Part shown: positions 8,264 to 15,967 of the stretch, in pieces
Layout of the letters: each line of letters begins with the position of its first letter
How positions within the stretch are numbered: the first letter of the stretch is position 1
DNA from: Listeria monocytogenes
GTDB lineage: Bacteria > Bacillota > Bacilli > Lactobacillales > Listeriaceae
Length of the DNA: 64,000 nt
Direction: 5' to 3'
Assembly (NCBI RefSeq): GCF_900187225.1
Contig: NZ_LT906436.1
Coordinates: 682,001 to 746,000, forward strand
The notes under the pieces: generated by a model
What the model was told of the DNA's origin: nothing
The model's input: the letters and a program-made list of their open reading frames with translations, nothing else
Databases searched by the model: none
Translations under genes and position numbers: made by a program

Positions 8264-8362
8264 TTGAGTAATTTTAACATCATGGGATCTTTAATGCTTA
8301 TAGCTGTTTTAGTTTTAGCAGTGTATGTTATTACCAAAGTTATTAATAAATTTAAAAAATAA
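8264..8362 (+). CDS. Small hydrophobic membrane peptide (32 aa)
   Basis: A TTG-started frame encoding 32 residues: short polar MSNFNIM, a hydrophobic helix (GSLMLIAVLVLAVYVI), then a basic KVINKFKK tail. A textbook ribosome site, TAAGGAGG at 8246-8253, is placed 10 bases upstream, and a rho-independent terminator begins 13 bases after the stop. A good ribosome site, a plausible transmembrane topology and its own terminator make it a real gene despite its length. Function unknown; it could act in membrane stress, as a type I-toxin-like peptide, or as a subunit of a larger complex. Confidence 0.65.
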   Translation: MSNFNIMGSLMLIAVLVLAVYVITKVINKFKK

Positions 8363-8375
8363 GTAGAGTTTAACT

Positions 8376-8413
8376 AAAATACCTCAATAACATTTTGGGG
8401 TATTTTATATTTT
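8376..8413 (+). terminator. Terminator of the 32-aa peptide gene
   Basis: Stem AAAATACCTC/GGGGTATTTT with one G-T pair and an 11-base loop, followed by ATATTTT. Confidence 0.75.
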
Positions 8414-8652
8414 AGTGATTATTTCTCGCAATCATCAACGGATGGATTTTATGTAAAGTTTTATTGTTGATATGTATTCATAGGCTATCGTTTTGATGTC
8501 TAATAGGTTTAAAGGCCTGTGAAAATAGGCGCATTTTATTTTAAAAATAGAAATGTGTCTATTTTATGAATCTTTATTGTAATTGCTTGTGTAATGGGAT
8601 GGCTACATATATCCTTATAGATACGGTGAAATTTATTTACATAGGAGGAAAT

Positions 8653-9081
8653 ATGGGATTTTTAGAAGCTTACAAATCATTTTGGAGAAATTACGTTAAC
8701 TTTAGTGGCAGAGCCCCGAGATCGGCGTATTGGTATGTCGTACTTTGGAATGTGATTATTTTTGTAATACTTTATGCTTTAGCTTTTATTTTTGGTATTT
8801 CAGCTATTATGGAAGCAGCTATGGGTGGTACAGGAATGGCTGGCGGTGGCGGTGCAATCGTTCTGGTAATCATTTTATGGCTATACTTGCTAGCGGCTTT
8901 ACTTCCAACAATCAGCTTAATGGTTCGACGCTTACATGATTCTGGCAAAAGTGGATTTTTCGTGCTTTTAAGCCTTATTCCATTTGCTGGCGGAATTATT
9001 ATGTTAATTTTTATGTGTCTTGAAAGTGATGGACCAAACCAATATGGTGATGGGGATATAGATAGTAAATTTGATTTTTAA
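8653..9081 (+). CDS. DUF805 family membrane protein
   Basis: A 142-residue inner-membrane protein of the DUF805 (YhaH/YhaI-like) family. The N-terminal FLEAYKSFWRNYVNFSGRAPRSAYW motif region and the later RRLHDSGKSG motif are the family signatures, with about three or four hydrophobic segments between and after them. The start at 8653 has ATAGGAGGA in front; the longer frame from 8566 is not used. Function is unknown. Single gene with its own terminator. Confidence 0.88.
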   Translation: MGFLEAYKSFWRNYVNFSGRAPRSAYWYVVLWNVIIFVILYALAFIFGISAIMEAAMGGTGMAGGGGAIVLVIILWLYLLAALLPTISLMVRRLHDSGKSGFFVLLSLIPFAGGIIMLIFMCLESDGPNQYGDGDIDSKFDF

Positions 9082-9083
9082 AT

Positions 9084-9120
9084 AAAAAACGAGCTAGGAG
9101 ATAATCCTAGCTCGTTTTTT
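9084..9120 (+). terminator. Terminator between the DUF805 gene and the mogR unit
   Basis: Stem AAAACGAGCTAGGA/TCCTAGCTCGTTTT with a short loop and T runs on both strands. It probably serves the DUF805 gene on the plus strand and the gene at 9120-9329 on the minus strand. Confidence 0.9.
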
Positions 9121-9329
9121 TAATGGATTCCTTCGCTTACAAGGAACCAATTCACTTGGTTGGTATTAATAAAATACGTTAAGTCATATTTTGTTAACTC
9201 GATACATTTTTCGTTAAAAAGATTTTTCAAGTCTGCTTTTGATAATTCGTGGATGCTGATGTTGTTGATTTTTGCGTCGTCGTCAAGGCGAATAGATTCA
9301 CCATTTACGGTATAAATTTCGATATACAT
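9120..9329 (-). CDS. Small hypothetical protein downstream of mogR
   Basis: A 69-residue acidic protein (starts MYIEIYTVNGESIRLDDD), with no membrane segment and a predicted beta-hairpin followed by helices. AGAAGGGGTGG precedes the ATG. It starts 18 bases after the mogR stop and is cotranscribed with mogR, ending in the shared terminator. Function is unknown; the position suggests a link to motility control but nothing in the sequence shows it. Confidence 0.75.
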   Translation of the reverse strand: MYIEIYTVNGESIRLDDDAKINNISIHELSKADLKNLFNEKCIELTKYDLTYFINTNQVNWFLVSEGIH

Positions 9330-9347
9330 CGTGCCACCCCTTCTAAA

Positions 9348-10267
9348 TTACATTTGTTTATAATTTTCTTTGAATACACCAAGTTGGTTCAGTGTTACAA
9401 CGAGCTGCTGGCTAAAAAGTGGCAGTGCTTGAATTTGGTCTAAATCACTGGCATAAGCGAAATCAGCTACTTGTAACACAAGTGTATGGAACGAATCTGT
9501 CATGGTTTCGTTTTGTTGTTTTAAATAGGAATTTTCCTGTTCCAATTCTTGGCATTTTGTTTGTAAGTCTTGGTATTTTTGTCGAGTTCTTCTTTTTGAA
9601 CAGCAAGGGACGACAAGGAGTAAATGCTTTTTAGTAAGTCATATACGTTGTTTTCTTCACCTTGGTTTTCGCTTAAAAGTTGAACATTGCTTTTAACGCC
9701 GGAAAGTAAATCAACCAGGTTTTTTTCGCGTGATTTGTCGTAGCTGATTTGTTCTTTGATGGACGCTGGTGCTTTGAATTCAGCTGGCACAACTTTGCCG
9801 AAAATATTGGTTTTTTCTTTTTTTGTATTTTTTTGTGTTTTTCTTTTTCTCCCAGGCTTGTTTTTCGGAATATCTTCTACTTGGATAAGCTCTTTTTTTA
9901 GTTTGTAGTAAGTGTTTTGTAGTTGGCTTGGAGTCTTTGGAAAGATCCGCAAATCGTTTAGGCTGAGCATTTCAGAGATATCAAGGACTTTCATATCTTC
10001 TAAAATAGCAATTTGGTAACATGCGGAAAGTAGTTCTAATTCGATTTTTAACCAACTAATGTTGGAATGCATATATTTTTCGATTCCACCGTGTTCTTCA
10101 ACGGCTTGATAAAATTCAGTGAGTAAATGGTAGATTTCTTCGGCAGTTTGTTCGTCAATGCCAGCTTCTGAAGCCATTTTTTTAATTTCAGTTGTAGATG
10201 AATTCCCCGGATTATCTACTTGTTTTTTGATTTCTTGGAGTAATTTTCTTATTTCTGATTTAGGCAT
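9348..10267 (-). pseudogene. mogR: mogR, motility gene repressor, frameshifted
   Basis: MogR is the Listeria transcriptional repressor of flagellar genes; it binds TTTT-N5-AAAA boxes. The first frame starts at 10267 and gives 230 residues that match the MogR I know, then shifts to 18 foreign residues and stops at 9521. The remaining C-terminal 65 residues, through KENYKQM, are intact in another frame ending at 9348. The whole span is 920 bases, one less than the 921 needed for 306 residues plus stop. The shift falls at an A5 tract (coding strand GACAAAAATAC, about 9576-9586); A6 would restore the frame. The N-terminal DNA-binding half, including the basic KPGRKRKTQKN linker, is kept. The lost tail is helical and coiled-coil-like, likely involved in dimer or GmaR contacts. 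It may be a true mutation, a phase-variable tract or a sequencing error. Confidence 0.88.
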
Positions 10268-10319
10268 ACAATCACATACCTCTCTATCCTATAGTATTAT
10301 TGATTTTCTGTTTATTTTT

Positions 10320-10348
10320 ATAATAACAATATATGTTAGTTGTGTAAA
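10320..10348 (-). promoter_or_regulatory. Proximal mogR promoter (sigma-A type)
   Basis: Read on the minus strand, TTTACA and TATTAT are separated by exactly 17 bases, about 50 bases before the mogR ATG. No exact MogR box overlaps it, consistent with constitutive repressor expression. Confidence 0.7.
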
Positions 10349-10489
10349 GGGAACGCGAGTAGGTCAAAAGGATTGGGTATGAAGAACCTTTTTTTGAGTT
10401 AAATAGAAAAATATAAATCGAATAATGAGAAGTTTTCCTTTGATACAGCTGTTACACTGGCTGTTTTTTTATTTTTACACACAATTTCA

Positions 10490-10502
10490 TTTTTTAAAAA
10501 AA
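10490..10502 (+). promoter_or_regulatory. MogR box upstream of the flagellar export operon
   Basis: TTTT-TTAAA-AAAA, an exact match to the MogR recognition sequence. A second site with one mismatch is at 10392-10404 (TTTT-GAGTT-AAAT). A TAAAAT element at 10528-10533 could be the -10 of the operon promoter, but no good -35 is seen at the right distance. Confidence 0.7.
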
Positions 10503-10638
10503 GTATAGATTTTTTCTGGATTTGGTGTAAAATTTTATATTGCAGTTACAAAAAACACTTTATTGATATATATTTTGAAAAAATGATTTATTTTTGTAAT
10601 CTGATGAAGGGAGTGAAAGGTGAATTTACCTTACTTGA

Positions 10639-10953
10639 ATGGAATATTTTTTGTCACTTTTAAAAATTATTGTACTTTTGGCAGTACTTGCGGGAATTTC
10701 TTATTTTTTAGTTAAGAAAAACAAGCAAGCGAATCGCACGAGAAAAAGCGAAAATGATCTAATAAAGTTGAAAGACACTCTTTTAATCTCTCATCAGTTA
10801 CGTGCAGTTCTTCTGGAGGCAGACGGGGAAAAGGTGCTAGCGATTATTTCCAATAATGATATTCGAACGGTGTCATTAAAAGGAAAAAATGACCAAAATG
10901 AAGCACTTTTCCGAGAATTACTTTTGAAAGAGGAGACTAAGGAAAATGCGTAA
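10639..10953 (+). CDS. FliO-like flagellar export protein
   Basis: A 104-residue protein with one N-terminal transmembrane helix (residues 5-23), a basic KKNKQANRTRK stretch, and a small beta-rich cytoplasmic domain. That architecture and the position directly before fliP fit FliO, the accessory factor for assembly of the FliP ring. Sequence similarity to FliO is weak, so this is an inference. The ATG at 10639 has no ribosome site at normal distance; GAAGGGAG and AAAGG lie 18 or more bases upstream and fit two short overlapping frames instead. The 3' end overlaps fliP by eight bases. Confidence 0.7.
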   Translation: MEYFLSLLKIIVLLAVLAGISYFLVKKNKQANRTRKSENDLIKLKDTLLISHQLRAVLLEADGEKVLAIISNNDIRTVSLKGKNDQNEALFRELLLKEETKENA

Positions 10954-11713
10954 AATAGCCTCTAGACGAGTATTTCAAGTATCTTTTATTGTTATTTTTG
11001 CAATTTCGTTGGTTGTTTTTTGGCCGGGTGTGAATGTGCATGCCGAGAGTTGGATGGATTCGCTTGGTGTAAATGGAACGGACGGGGTTAATTCTAGTGT
11101 GGCGCTGTTTGTACTAGTTACGGTTCTTTCTTTGTCTGCATCGATTGTATTAATGTTCACACACTTTACCTACTGTATTATCGTCCTTGGATTAACGAGG
11201 CAAGGACTTGGCGCGACGAACTTACCGCCCAACCAAGTGCTTGTTGGACTGGCGTTGTTCTTATCTTTGTTTATGATGCAGCCGCTGATTACTGCTTGGT
11301 ATGACGATGTGTATAAACCTTCGCAAAAAGAAGAGTGGAGCGCGTCGAAAGTTTGGGACGAAACGCAGCCGCTTCTGACAAAATATGTTGCGGAAAATAC
11401 ATATAAGCATGATATTAACATGATGTTGAAAGCAGAAGGGGAAGATCCGGTTACAAACAAAGAAGATGCACCGCTTATGGCTTTGATGCCTGCTTTTATT
11501 TTGACACAGATTACCCAAGGATTTTTAACTGGGATGTTTATATACTTGGCGTTTATTTTTATAGATTTAATTGTTAGTACGTTACTTATGTATCTTGGAA
11601 TGATGATGGTGCCGCCGATGACCATTAGCTTACCGTTTAAGATTCTTGTTTTTATTTTCATTGGCGGGTACGGACTGATTACCAACATGATTTTTCAAAC
11701 AATTCACTTTTAA
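10946..11713 (+). CDS. fliP: Flagellar export gate protein FliP
   Basis: A 255-residue core subunit of the flagellar type III export gate. It has a signal peptide (residues 1-33, ending HAES), then four transmembrane segments. The LPPNQVLVGLALFLSLFMM segment region and the C-terminal MMMVPPMTISLPFKI region are the classic FliP signatures. The domain between TM2 and TM3 is periplasmic in the family. Translation is coupled to the preceding gene; fliQ follows at once. Confidence 0.96.
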   Translation: MRKIASRRVFQVSFIVIFAISLVVFWPGVNVHAESWMDSLGVNGTDGVNSSVALFVLVTVLSLSASIVLMFTHFTYCIIVLGLTRQGLGATNLPPNQVLVGLALFLSLFMMQPLITAWYDDVYKPSQKEEWSASKVWDETQPLLTKYVAENTYKHDINMMLKAEGEDPVTNKEDAPLMALMPAFILTQITQGFLTGMFIYLAFIFIDLIVSTLLMYLGMMMVPPMTISLPFKILVFIFIGGYGLITNMIFQTIHF

Positions 11714-11725
11714 GGGAGTAGCAAA

Positions 11726-11998
11726 ATGAATTTAACGCCGATTACGCAAATTTTTCAAGATTTTTTCTATAGTGGGCTGGCGCTAATTTTGCCGGTATCG
11801 CTCATTTGTATCGTGGTAGTAATTGTGGTTGCGATTTTGATGGCGATGATGCAGATTCAAGACCAATCGCTGACGTTTTTGCCGAAGATTATTGCTTTCG
11901 TAGTGGCGCTCTTTATTCTTGGACCGTGGATGTTTGAACACATGACGGATTTGTTTGTAGGAATCTTTTCCAAATTACCCCTGATGATTAGGGTGTAA
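11726..11998 (+). CDS. fliQ: Flagellar export gate protein FliQ
   Basis: A 90-residue protein with two transmembrane hairpin helices and the central MQIQDQSLTFLPKI loop diagnostic of FliQ/SctS. It packs around the FliP-FliR core of the export gate. The ribosome site AGGGAG is good. Two bases separate it from fliR. The antisense sigma-B promoter for the long mogR transcript lies over its 3' end. Confidence 0.96.
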   Translation: MNLTPITQIFQDFFYSGLALILPVSLICIVVVIVVAILMAMMQIQDQSLTFLPKIIAFVVALFILGPWMFEHMTDLFVGIFSKLPLMIRV

Positions 11999-12000
11999 AC
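11974..12000 (-). promoter_or_regulatory. Sigma-B promoter for the long mogR antisense transcript
   Basis: On the minus strand GTTT (complement of 11997-12000) and GGGTAAT (complement of 11974-11980) are 16 bases apart, matching the Listeria sigma-B consensus. A start about 10 bases downstream would be close to 1.7 kb from the mogR ATG. The RNA would be antisense to fliQ, fliP and the FliO-like gene and encode mogR. This agrees with the published L. monocytogenes mogR P1 arrangement, called an excludon. Confidence 0.8.
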
Positions 12001-12762
12001 ATGGAGTTTGAATTTTTTCTTGCTGTAGTGATTGTTTTCAGCCGAGTTGCCAGTTTTTTATTTTTCTTCCCACTTCTAAAAGGGCGGAACATTCCGAACA
12101 GTGTCAAGGTGGTGTTTGGGATGGCGATTTCCATTCCAGTGGCAACATGGGTGGATGTTTCTGGTATTACGACGCTACCTGATTTGCTGCTCCGAGTCAC
12201 GTCTGAGGTGGTATTTGGACTAGCACTAGCAAAATTAGTAGAGATTATCGCGGTAATCCCGAAAATGGCTGGTTTTATGATTGATTATGATTTAGGGTTT
12301 TCGCAGGTGAACTTGATTGATCCTTCGTACGGGACGCAAAATTCGATTACGGCTGCGATTTTAGATACTTTTTTTGTAGTGATATTCTTGTCGCTACAAG
12401 GAATGGATTACTTAATTTATTATTTAATGAAATCGTTTGAATTTACGGCTTCGGTTTCGATTTTATTCGAAAAAGGATTTATAGATTTATTGCTCGGGAC
12501 GCTTGGTTTTGCACTTGCTTCTGCGGTGTCGATTGCGCTCCCGATTATGGGTAGTATTTTTATCGTTAATATCATTCTTGCTTTTATCTCTAAGAGCGCT
12601 CCGCAAATTAACATTTTTATGAATGCGTTTATTATCAAAATTACGTTTGGGATTTTCATCCTTGCGTGCGCGGTTCCTATCTTGAGTACAGTTTTTAAAA
12701 ATTTGACAGATGAGATGATTCAACAATATGTGTCGTTTTTTGATTATTTACTGAAAAAATAG
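12001..12762 (+). CDS. fliR: Flagellar export gate protein FliR
   Basis: A 253-residue membrane protein with about six hydrophobic segments. FFPLLKGRNIPNSVK in the first cytoplasmic loop and the YDLGFSQVNLIDPSYGTQ region are hallmarks of FliR/SctT, which closes the FliP-FliQ-FliR export channel. It starts two bases after the fliQ stop. Length is normal. Confidence 0.96.
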   Translation: MEFEFFLAVVIVFSRVASFLFFFPLLKGRNIPNSVKVVFGMAISIPVATWVDVSGITTLPDLLLRVTSEVVFGLALAKLVEIIAVIPKMAGFMIDYDLGFSQVNLIDPSYGTQNSITAAILDTFFVVIFLSLQGMDYLIYYLMKSFEFTASVSILFEKGFIDLLLGTLGFALASAVSIALPIMGSIFIVNIILAFISKSAPQINIFMNAFIIKITFGIFILACAVPILSTVFKNLTDEMIQQYVSFFDYLLKK

Positions 12763-12777
12763 GGAGGAGAAAAAGGC

Positions 12778-13824
12778 TTGGCGAAGGATAATAAAACGGA
12801 AAAAGCAACGCCGCGCCGCATTAAGAAAGCTCGAAACGAAGGTAATGTGGCGAAAAGTAAAGAACTAAATAATGCTTTTTCACTGCTAATTGTAGCTGGG
12901 CTTCTTTATTTTTTTGGAGAAATGTTTATCAAAAATACCATCCAAGCTTTTGTTGCCCTTTTGAAACAGCCTCCGAAGCTAGCGAACATGGAAAGTTATA
13001 GTTTGTTTTACTTAATGGAGTTTGGCAAAGTGTTGATGCCGATTATGGTGATGGTTGTGATTTTTGGATTGATGAACTACGGCGTGCAAGTCGGGATTTT
13101 ATTTTCCGCGAAAGCAGTGAAGCCACAATTCAAACGGCTGAATCCAGCGAACTATTTTAAACGAGTGTTTAGTGTGAAGGGAATTGTCGAGGTCGTGAAA
13201 GCGTTATTGTTAATTACGCTACTTTCTTATGTGGCTTACATTGGCTTTCGTGACCACTTAGATACGCTCATTAGTTACACCGGGCAAAATTGGCTTTACT
13301 CACTCGGACAAATTTTTGCTTTATTCAAAAATGAATTTCTGGCGCTATTCCTAGTAATCGCAGTAATAGGGCTGCTCGACTTCTTTTACCAGCGCTACGA
13401 TTATAAAAAAGGGCTGCGGATGTCGAAGCAAGAAATTAAAGACGAGATGAAAGATTCAGAAGGTCGACCGGAAGTGAAACAGCGCCAAAGAAGCATTGCA
13501 CGAGGACTTCTCCAAGGTTCGATTACGAAGAAAATGGCGGATGCGACCTTTGTGGTGAACAACCCGACACATATTTCCGTCGTGATGCGCTATGACAAAA
13601 CAAAGGATCACGCACCAAAACTGCTCGTTAAAGGGGAAGATGAGCTGGCACTGTTTATTCGTCAGGTGGCGGATACGGACGGGGTGCCGATGATTACAAA
13701 TAGACAGCTGGCACGAAGTATTTACTATACGACGAATCCTGATGAATACATACAAGAAGATTTATATAAAGATGTTATTGAAGTGATGAAAGAATTGATG
13801 GACGCAGACAAAATCAAGTTCTAA
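12778..13824 (+). CDS. flhB: Flagellar export switch protein FlhB
   Basis: A 348-residue protein starting at TTG behind AGGGAGGAG. The N-terminal basic stretch KTEKATPRRIKKARNEGNVAKS is the FlhB signature, followed by four transmembrane segments. The cytoplasmic domain carries the self-cleaving NPTH motif at residues 262-265. FlhB switches export from rod/hook to filament substrates together with the hook-length protein, here the FliK-like protein at 28544. Confidence 0.96.
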   Translation: MAKDNKTEKATPRRIKKARNEGNVAKSKELNNAFSLLIVAGLLYFFGEMFIKNTIQAFVALLKQPPKLANMESYSLFYLMEFGKVLMPIMVMVVIFGLMNYGVQVGILFSAKAVKPQFKRLNPANYFKRVFSVKGIVEVVKALLLITLLSYVAYIGFRDHLDTLISYTGQNWLYSLGQIFALFKNEFLALFLVIAVIGLLDFFYQRYDYKKGLRMSKQEIKDEMKDSEGRPEVKQRQRSIARGLLQGSITKKMADATFVVNNPTHISVVMRYDKTKDHAPKLLVKGEDELALFIRQVADTDGVPMITNRQLARSIYYTTNPDEYIQEDLYKDVIEVMKELMDADKIKF

Positions 13825-13870
13825 CAACATATGAGCGACCTTTCTAATCTTAGAAAAGGCAGGTTTCAAA

Positions 13871-15946
13871 ATGGGGAATTTAGGTGCTATAAAAAAATAT
13901 TTTGCTATCTTGATTGCGGTCTCGTTTGTTATTGCACTTATTGTGCCATTACCTCCATTTGTGTTGGATTTAGTGCTTGTGACAATCTTGGCGTTCTCAG
14001 TGTTAGTTTACATGCGTGCCACATCAATTAAAGATTGGAATGAATTGAAGTCATTTCCTTCTTTGCTACTTTTGATGGGGATATTTCGGGTTTCGATAAA
14101 TATTTCGACGACGAGAGCGATTTTAACTACTGGAGATCCAGGGCAAGTAATTAAGCAATTTGGGAATTTTGTTATTGGTAGTAATTTTGTTGTTGGGATT
14201 GTTATTTTCATTATTTTAATTGTCTTTCAGTTTATTGTGGCAAATGGTTCTTCGCGGACAGCGGAGGTAGCAGCAAGATTTACGCTGGATGCTTTGCCGG
14301 GTAAACAAATGGCGATTGATGCGGATTTGAATCAACGGTTGATTACAGAGCCGGAAGCGAAAGAAAAACGTGCTTACTTGAATATGGAAACCGAATTCTA
14401 CGGAGCGATGGACGGAGCTGGGAAATTTGTAAAAGGGGACGTTCTTTTTACCGTTTTGCTTGCTGTTGTTAATATTGTATTCGGTTTAATTGTCGGTATG
14501 GTCCAAGGTGGGCTTTCGTTCGGGGAAGCTGCGGTGAAATATACGGAGTTAACAATTGGAGACGGCATTGTGAGCCAAATTGGTTCGCTTTTAATGGCGA
14601 TGTCTGCTGGGGTTATTGTTACTCGGGTATTTGACGGATCAGATGATAACGTTGCGGTCGGGATTTTCAAAGAATTAATGCAAAACTCGGTGGTTGTTTA
14701 TACGCTTGCTGCAATGTTTATCTTAATGGGCGTATTTAGCCCGCTGCCAACGATTCCGTTTGTCGGGATTGGCGTCGTGCTTGGTATCATCGGCTATCGT
14801 ACGCAATTTAATTTAAAGAAAAAAGAGCAGTTGGAACTGGAAAAAGAAATGGAATTGATTCAGTCGGAAACGAATTCGGCAGAGGCGGAGCACAACCAAG
14901 CATTTGGCGCAGCACGAGAAAAATTCCCAGTGGTTGTTGAACTCGGTTTAAACATCGCTGCGCTCGTGAAGCAAAAAATGAACGGGGAAACGGCGAAGGA
15001 TAAAGTCGTCTTAATGCGAAAATCGATTTTACAAGATTTAGGTATTGGGGTTCCGGGCATTAATTTTAAAGATAATACAAGTTTTCAGCCGCGCGGGAAA
15101 TACGAAATTAAAGTAAAAGGTGTTGCGGTTGCGAGCGGCGTTTTAAAAGCGGGACATTTGCTGGCTTTGAAAACACCGGGTGTGATGATGGATCTTGATG
15201 CCGAACCTACCAAGGATCCAATTTTCGGGGAAGATGGTTATTGGATTTTGCCGGGCGAGTTAGAAGATGCGCAAATGAAGAACTATCAAGTGCTTGAGCC
15301 GCTGAGTATTTTGATTACGCATTTGGATGTTGTGCTTAGGAAGAACTTGCATGAACTCCTGATGCGCCAACAAATTAAAGATTTAATTGATGGTCTTGCT
15401 GATGAAAACCAAATTTTGATTGATGAAATTAAGAAAAAAGAAATTGATTATTCGCTAATTCAAGGGGTGCTACGACAACTCTTGAAAGAAGGGATTTCGG
15501 TCCGCGATTTACCAACGATTGTCGAAGGAATTATTGACGGACAAACGATTTATCCAAATGACCTTGACGGGATTACGGCTTTTGTTAGGGAGCGGATTTC
15601 GAAAGTTATTTGTGAACAAGCGAAAAACCAAGATGGCAAAATTTACGCGCTGCTTTTACAGGATTCGATTGAAATGGATACGGAAATTGTCAACACGCCG
15701 TATTATGGCTACGCGCTTAACTGGGCGCTCGACAAGGAACTGCCAATCATTCAAAAAGTAAGGGATACCGTGAATAAAGCGCAACTCACTGGACGCGAAC
15801 CCGTCATTTTAACAAGGCGAAAAGATTTTCGTTTTGGCTTTGTACGAGTTTTAGAAAGATATCAATTGGATGTGCCGGTGCTATCCATTAGCGAATTGTC
15901 GCCGGAAACAGAAGTGGAGCAAATCGCACTGATTGAACCAACTTGA
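13871..15946 (+). CDS. flhA: Flagellar export gate protein FlhA
   Basis: A 691-residue export-gate protein. About eight transmembrane segments fill residues 15-320, with the conserved FHIPEP-type region around AARFTLDALPGKQMAIDADL. The large cytoplasmic domain (from about residue 340) binds chaperone-substrate complexes. It forms a nonameric ring under the FliPQR core. The start is at the ATG preceding GNLGAIKKY; GAAAAGGCAGG lies upstream. Confidence 0.96.
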   Translation: MGNLGAIKKYFAILIAVSFVIALIVPLPPFVLDLVLVTILAFSVLVYMRATSIKDWNELKSFPSLLLLMGIFRVSINISTTRAILTTGDPGQVIKQFGNFVIGSNFVVGIVIFIILIVFQFIVANGSSRTAEVAARFTLDALPGKQMAIDADLNQRLITEPEAKEKRAYLNMETEFYGAMDGAGKFVKGDVLFTVLLAVVNIVFGLIVGMVQGGLSFGEAAVKYTELTIGDGIVSQIGSLLMAMSAGVIVTRVFDGSDDNVAVGIFKELMQNSVVVYTLAAMFILMGVFSPLPTIPFVGIGVVLGIIGYRTQFNLKKKEQLELEKEMELIQSETNSAEAEHNQAFGAAREKFPVVVELGLNIAALVKQKMNGETAKDKVVLMRKSILQDLGIGVPGINFKDNTSFQPRGKYEIKVKGVAVASGVLKAGHLLALKTPGVMMDLDAEPTKDPIFGEDGYWILPGELEDAQMKNYQVLEPLSILITHLDVVLRKNLHELLMRQQIKDLIDGLADENQILIDEIKKKEIDYSLIQGVLRQLLKEGISVRDLPTIVEGIIDGQTIYPNDLDGITAFVRERISKVICEQAKNQDGKIYALLLQDSIEMDTEIVNTPYYGYALNWALDKELPIIQKVRDTVNKAQLTGREPVILTRRKDFRFGFVRVLERYQLDVPVLSISELSPETEVEQIALIEPT

Positions 15947-15967
15947 TGAGGGAGGGAATCCGTAGCA

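Noticed and set aside
10573-10585. Possible extra MogR box TTTTGAAAAAATG before the FliO-like gene
   Set aside because: Two mismatches in the A half when N5 spacing is kept.
13831-14031. 66-codon frame overlapping the start of flhA
   Set aside because: It runs into flhA in another frame and encodes no recognisable protein; flhA has the expected start inside it.
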